64,000 nt of DNA from Pseudomonas kilonensis (GTDB lineage: Bacteria; Pseudomonadota; Gammaproteobacteria; Pseudomonadales; Pseudomonadaceae), in the NCBI RefSeq assembly GCF_001269885.1, contig NZ_LHVH01000035.1:464878-528877 (forward strand), given 5' to 3'. Below are positions 59,602-64,000 of the stretch, one piece after another (the first letter of the stretch is position 1; the number at the start of each line of letters is the position of its first letter). The notes below the pieces were generated by a model. The model did not search any database, was not told the origin of the DNA, and saw only the letters and a list, made by a program, of their open reading frames with translations. Both the position numbers and the translations under genes were made by a program.

Positions 59602-62284
59602 AATCAGTCGCGCCGCGTTGTTCGGCAAACTCAACAGCGTGGCCTACAAAGCCATCGAAGCCGCCACCGTGTTCTGCAAGTTGCGCGGTAACCCTTATGT
59701 GGAACTGGCCCACTGGTTTCACCAGTTGCTGCAACTGCAGGACTCGGACCTGCACCGCATCATCCGCCAGTTCAACATCGAGCCGGCACGCCTGGCCCGT
59801 GACCTGACCGAAGCCCTGGACCGCCTGCCACGGGGTTCGACGTCCATCACCGACCTGTCGTCCCACGTCGAAGAAGCCGTGGAACGCGGCTGGGTCTACG
59901 GCAGCCTGATGTTCGGCGAAAGCCAGGTGCGCACCGGTTACCTGGTGCTGGGCATCCTCAAGACGCCGAGCCTGCGCCACGCGCTGCTGGGCCTGTCGTC
60001 GGAGTTCGACAAGGTCAAGGTCGAAGCCCTGAGCGAGCGCTTTGACGAATACGTCGGCGACTCGCCGGAAAACGCCCTGACCGCCAGCGACGGCTTCAAT
60101 GCCGGCGCGGTGCCGGGCGAAGCCAGCGGCGCCATGGCCCCAGCCGCCATGGGCAAGCAGGAAGCCCTCAAGCGCTTTACCGTCGACCTCACCGAGCAGG
60201 CCCGCAGCGGCAAGCTCGACCCGATCGTCGGCCGTGACGAAGAGATCCGCCAACTGGTGGACATCCTCATGCGCCGCCGGCAGAACAACCCGATCCTTAC
60301 CGGTGAAGCCGGCGTGGGCAAGACCGCCGTGGTCGAAGGCTTTGCCCTGCGCATCGTCGCCGGCGACGTACCACCGGCCCTCAAGGACGTGGAACTGCGC
60401 AGCCTCGACGTGGGCCTGTTGCAGGCCGGCGCGAGCATGAAAGGTGAATTCGAACAGCGCCTGCGCCAGGTCATCGAAGACGTCCAGGCCTCGCCCAAGC
60501 CGATCATCCTGTTCATCGACGAAGCCCACACCCTGGTGGGTGCCGGTGGCGCCGCCGGCACGGGCGACGCGGCCAACCTGCTCAAACCGGCACTGGCCCG
60601 TGGCACCTTGCGCACCGTGGCCGCCACGACTTGGGCCGAGTACAAGAAGCACATCGAAAAAGACCCGGCCCTGACCCGCCGTTTCCAAGTGGTGCAAGTG
60701 GCCGAGCCGTCGGAAGACAAGGCCTTGCTGATGATGCGCGGCGTGGCCTCGACCATGGAAAAACACCACCAGGTGCAGATCCTCGACGAAGCCCTGGAAG
60801 CCTCGGTCAAGCTGTCCCACCGCTACATTCCCGCACGCCAGCTGCCGGACAAATCCGTGAGCCTGCTGGACACCGCTTGCGCCCGCGTCGCCATCAGCCT
60901 GCACGCCGTACCGGCCGAAGTGGACGACAGCCGTCGGCGCATCGAAGCGCTGGAAACCGAGCTGCAAATCATCGCCCGTGAACACGCGATTGGCGTGGTC
61001 ATCGGCACTCGCCAGACCCACAGCGAAAGCCTGCTGAGCGCCGAGCGTGAACGCCTGGCCGAGCTGGAAGGCCGCTGGGCCGAAGAGAAAACCCTGGTGG
61101 ACGAACTGCTCGCCACCCGTGCCACCTTGCGCGAACGCGTTGGCGTGGTGGACAGCGAAGACAACAGCGAAGCTTCTGACAACGAAAGCCACCAACTGCG
61201 CGAGAAACTGGTGGACCTGCAACAGCGCCTGACCGCCCTGCAAGGCGAAACCCCGCTGATCCTGCCGACCGTGGATTACCAGGCCGTGGCCTCGGTGGTC
61301 GCCGACTGGACCGGTATCCCGGTGGGCCGCATGGCCCGCAACGAACTGGAAACCGTGCTCAACCTCGACCAGCACCTGAAGAAACGCATCATCGGCCAGG
61401 ACCATGCCCTGCAGATGATCGCCAAGCGCATCCAGACCTCCCGCGCCGGCCTCGACAACCCGAGCAAGCCGATTGGTGTGTTCATGCTTGCCGGCACTTC
61501 CGGCGTGGGCAAGACCGAAACCGCCCTGGCCCTGGCCGAAGCCATGTACGGCGGCGAGCAGAACGTCATCACCATCAACATGAGCGAGTTCCAGGAAGCC
61601 CACACCGTGTCGACCCTCAAGGGCGCGCCACCGGGCTACATCGGTTATGGCGAAGGCGGCGTGCTGACCGAAGCCGTGCGGCGCAAACCGTACAGCGTGG
61701 TGTTGCTGGATGAGGTCGAGAAGGCGCACCCGGACGTGCATGAAATCTTCTTCCAGGTGTTCGACAAAGGCGTGATGGAAGACGGCGAAGGCCGGGTGAT
61801 CGACTTCAAGAACACCTTGATCCTGCTGACCACCAACGCCGGCACCGAGTTGATTGCCCAGGTCTGCAAAGACCCGCAGAACGTGCCCGAGCCGGAAGAA
61901 ATCGCCAAGGCCCTGCGCCAGCCGCTGCTGGAGATTTTCCCGCCGGCCTTGCTGGGTCGCCTGGTGACGATCCCGTACTACCCGCTCAGCGACGAGATGC
62001 TCAAGGCCATCACCCGCCTGCAACTCAACCGCATCAAGAAGCGCGTGGAGAGCACCCACAAAGTGGCCTTCGACTACGACGACGCGGTGATCGATTTGAT
62101 CGTTTCGCGTTGCACCGAAACTGAAAGCGGCGGGCGCATGATCGACACCATCCTGACCAACAGCCTGCTGCCGGACATGAGCCGCGAGTTCCTGACCCGC
62201 ATGCTCGAAGGCAAGGCTTTGGCCGGGGTGCGGATCAGCGCCGTGGACAACGAATTGCAGTACGATTTCAGCGACGCGGCCTGA
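59588..62284 (+). CDS. clpV: ClpV, sheath-recycling AAA+ ATPase
   Basis: An 898-residue ClpB-like protein. The N-terminal domain starts GEISRAALFGKLNSVAYKAI, typical of ClpV1. The first AAA+ module has Walker A GEAGVGKTAVVEG near residue 238 and Walker B ILFIDEAH; the middle coiled-coil region lies around residues 440-560; the second has AGTSGVGKTETALAL near residue 635 and VVLLDEVEKAHPDV. It disassembles contracted TssB/TssC sheaths so they can be reused. Start could be the ATG at 59588 or the one two codons later. Confidence 0.97.
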   Translation: MSMGEISRAALFGKLNSVAYKAIEAATVFCKLRGNPYVELAHWFHQLLQLQDSDLHRIIRQFNIEPARLARDLTEALDRLPRGSTSITDLSSHVEEAVERGWVYGSLMFGESQVRTGYLVLGILKTPSLRHALLGLSSEFDKVKVEALSERFDEYVGDSPENALTASDGFNAGAVPGEASGAMAPAAMGKQEALKRFTVDLTEQARSGKLDPIVGRDEEIRQLVDILMRRRQNNPILTGEAGVGKTAVVEGFALRIVAGDVPPALKDVELRSLDVGLLQAGASMKGEFEQRLRQVIEDVQASPKPIILFIDEAHTLVGAGGAAGTGDAANLLKPALARGTLRTVAATTWAEYKKHIEKDPALTRRFQVVQVAEPSEDKALLMMRGVASTMEKHHQVQILDEALEASVKLSHRYIPARQLPDKSVSLLDTACARVAISLHAVPAEVDDSRRRIEALETELQIIAREHAIGVVIGTRQTHSESLLSAERERLAELEGRWAEEKTLVDELLATRATLRERVGVVDSEDNSEASDNESHQLREKLVDLQQRLTALQGETPLILPTVDYQAVASVVADWTGIPVGRMARNELETVLNLDQHLKKRIIGQDHALQMIAKRIQTSRAGLDNPSKPIGVFMLAGTSGVGKTETALALAEAMYGGEQNVITINMSEFQEAHTVSTLKGAPPGYIGYGEGGVLTEAVRRKPYSVVLLDEVEKAHPDVHEIFFQVFDKGVMEDGEGRVIDFKNTLILLTTNAGTELIAQVCKDPQNVPEPEEIAKALRQPLLEIFPPALLGRLVTIPYYPLSDEMLKAITRLQLNRIKKRVESTHKVAFDYDDAVIDLIVSRCTETESGGRMIDTILTNSLLPDMSREFLTRMLEGKALAGVRISAVDNELQYDFSDAA

Positions 62285-62307
62285 CTGTTAGGAACACCTC
62301 TATCCCC

Positions 62308-62396
62308 TGTGGGAGCGGGCTTGCTCGCGAATGCAATCTGTCAGCGACATTGATGTTGGCTGACACACCGCTTTCGCGAGCAAGCCCGCTCCCACA
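62308..62396. repeat. Paired REP element between clpV and vgrG
   Basis: Inverted arms tgtgggagcgggcttgctcg from 62308 and partner ending 62396. With the tssC-hcp copy it splits the rightward unit into sections. Confidence 0.9.
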
Positions 62397-62443
62397 TTGG
62401 GGGATTGCGCTCCTTTAGCTATTCAACCTGCACGAGACACTCG

Positions 62444-64000
62444 ATGTTATTCAACCAAGCCACCCGCCTGGCCAAGATCACCAGTCCCCTCGGACCTGAG
62501 GTGCTGTTGCTCAAGGACATGGGCGGCGGTGAAGAATTGGGGCGGCTGTTCAACTACGAGCTGCAGCTGCACTCGCTGGACAACGCCATCGACCTCAACA
62601 AGCTGCTCGGCAAGCCCATGTGCGTGAGCCTGCAGCTCGATGGCGGTGGTGAGCGCTATTTCCATGGCATCGTCGCCCGTTGCAGCCAGAACGTCGACCA
62701 GGGCCAGTTCGCCAGCTACCAGGCCACCTTGCGTCCATGGTTGTGGCTGTTGACCCGCACCTCCGATTGCCGGATTTTCCAGAACCTCACCATCCCGCAG
62801 ATCATCAAGCAGGTGTTCCGCGACCTGGGCTTTTCCGATTTTGAAGACGCCCTGAGCCGGCCTTATCGCGAGTGGGAATACTGCGTGCAGTACCGCGAGA
62901 CCAGCTTCGATTTCGTCAGCCGCTTGATGGAACAGGAAGGGATCTACTACTTCTTCCGCCATGAGCAGGGCCGCCATGTGCTGGTGCTGGCCGATGCCTA
63001 TGGCGCCCACACCCAAGCGCCCGGCTACGGCTCGGTGCCGTACTACCCCAAAAATGAGCAGCAGCGCGAGCGCGATCATATTCATGATTGGCACTTGGCC
63101 CAGGAAGTCCAGCCCGGCTCCCTGGAACTCAACGACTACGATTTCCAGCGCCCGAGTGCGCACATTGATGTGCGTGCGGCCATGCCGCGTCCGCATACCG
63201 CTGGCGACTATCCGCTGTACGACTACCCCGGCACTTATGTGCAAAGCGCCGACGGCGAACACTACGCCCGCACCCGCATCGAAGCCTTGCAAACCCTGCA
63301 TGAACAGGTCGAGCTGGCGGGCAACGCCCGGGGCCTGGGGTCGGGGCATCTGTTCAGCCTCACCGGCTTCAGCCGCCAGGACCAGAACCGCGAATACCTG
63401 ATCGTCGGCGCCCGCTACTACATTTCCCAGGAAAGCGGCGAAACCGGCGGCGGCGCGCCTTCGGCGCAGTTCGAAAGCAGCCTCACCTGCCTCGACGCCC
63501 AGAAAAGTTATCGCCCGCTGGCGACTACCCACCGCCCCATCGTTAAAGGCCCGCAAACCGCGTTGGTGGTCGGCCCCAAGGGTGAGGAAATCTGGACCGA
63601 TCAATTCGGCCGGGTGAAGGTGCATTTCTACTGGGACCGTCACGACCAATCCAACGAAAACAGCTCGTGCTGGATTCGGGTGTCGCAGGCTTGGGCCGGC
63701 AAGAATTGGGGCTCGGTGCAGATCCCGCGCATCGGCCAGGAAGTCATCGTCAGCTTCCTTGAAGGCGACCCGGACCGGCCGATCGTCACCGGTCGCGTGT
63801 ACAACGCCGAACAAACCGTGCCTTATGCGTTGCCCGCCAATGCCACTCAGAGCGGCACCAAAAGCCGTTCGAGCAAGGGCGGCACGCCAGCGAATTTCAA
63901 CGAAATCCGCATGGAAGACAAGAAAGGCGCCGAACAGCTGTACATCCACGCCGAGCGCAACCAGGACATCGTGGTCGAGGTGGACGAGAGCCAGTCGGTG
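62444..64000 (+). CDS. vgrG: VgrG (TssI) spike protein, 5' part (cut by window edge)
   Basis: A frame of 519 codons runs from ATG 62444 to the last base without a stop. Start MLFNQATRLAKITSPLGPE; the gp27-like part is shown by GRLFNYELQLHS and WEYCVQYRETSFDFVSRLME followed by QEGIYYFF; the gp5-like OB-fold by TDQFGRVKVHFYWDRH; and the start of the needle by EIRMEDKKGAEQLYIHAERN. VgrG trimers tip the Hcp tube and carry a PAAR protein and effectors. Whether it has a C-terminal effector extension lies outside the window. Confidence 0.96.
   Translation, partial: MLFNQATRLAKITSPLGPEVLLLKDMGGGEELGRLFNYELQLHSLDNAIDLNKLLGKPMCVSLQLDGGGERYFHGIVARCSQNVDQGQFASYQATLRPWLWLLTRTSDCRIFQNLTIPQIIKQVFRDLGFSDFEDALSRPYREWEYCVQYRETSFDFVSRLMEQEGIYYFFRHEQGRHVLVLADAYGAHTQAPGYGSVPYYPKNEQQRERDHIHDWHLAQEVQPGSLELNDYDFQRPSAHIDVRAAMPRPHTAGDYPLYDYPGTYVQSADGEHYARTRIEALQTLHEQVELAGNARGLGSGHLFSLTGFSRQDQNREYLIVGARYYISQESGETGGGAPSAQFESSLTCLDAQKSYRPLATTHRPIVKGPQTALVVGPKGEEIWTDQFGRVKVHFYWDRHDQSNENSSCWIRVSQAWAGKNWGSVQIPRIGQEVIVSFLEGDPDRPIVTGRVYNAEQTVPYALPANATQSGTKSRSSKGGTPANFNEIRMEDKKGAEQLYIHAERNQDIVVEVDESQSV

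Noticed and set aside
59489..62059. An 856-residue minus-strand frame opposite clpV
   Set aside because: Shadow of clpV, whose Walker motifs are unambiguous.
1..64000. tRNA or rRNA genes
   Set aside because: I saw no cloverleaf ends with CCA or rRNA-like conserved words in any intergenic region.

Overview
The window looks like a chromosomal segment of a fluorescent Pseudomonas (P. fluorescens complex). It is GC-rich, carries the paired 'tgtgggagcgagcttgctcgcgat' and 'tgtggcgagggagcttgctcccgct' type REP elements typical of that group, and its left half keeps the gene order I remember from the P. aeruginosa kauB - rpmGB - radC - coaBC - dut - algC - argB - pyrE - crc - rph - gmk - rpoZ - spoT - oxyR - recG region. 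The species call is inference from protein and repeat style, not from a search.

Left half (1-31.2 kb), housekeeping: a phospholipase D-family tail, an MFS transporter, an aldehyde dehydrogenase (kauB/puuC type) divergent from a small cupin, ribosomal proteins L33 and L28, an oligopeptide-type binding protein, radC, coaBC, dut, algC, argB, pyrE divergent from crc, gltS, a DUF4870 membrane protein, rph, yicC, gmk, rpoZ, spoT, ridA, a lipoprotein, an EamA exporter, an NAD(P)-binding epimerase-like protein, exbB-exbD-tonB, oxyR, recG and a YbaK/HDOD protein.

Junction (31.2-33.6 kb): few genes and many repeats. It holds a small SCP2-like protein, a 30-bp-arm inverted repeat, a strongly structured leader in front of a DUF6124-type small gene, a run of REP elements, an 88-bp tandem repeat and a further element that looks like a dispersed non-coding repeat.

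Right half (33.6-64 kb): an apparently complete type VI secretion system of the P. aeruginosa H1 type. A long leftward unit carries the threonine-phosphorylation regulators and the membrane complex (fha1-tssJ-tssK-tssL-tssM-tagF-pppA-ppkA-tagT-tagS-tagR, then tagQ). A rightward unit carries the sheath, tube and baseplate (tssA-tssB-tssC, hcp, tssE-tssF-tssG-clpV, vgrG running off the edge). TagQRST would sense at the envelope, PpkA phosphorylates and PppA dephosphorylates Fha1, TagF restrains firing, and TssB/C with Hcp and VgrG form the contractile spear recycled by ClpV.

The most interesting point is between hcp and tssE, where P. aeruginosa has tagJ. Here there is a translationally coupled pair: a Tae4-like peptidoglycan amidase effector and a small lipoprotein that I infer is its immunity protein and that does not look like the known Tai4 family. 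The second is the structured leader at about 32130-32341 with mutually exclusive pairings.
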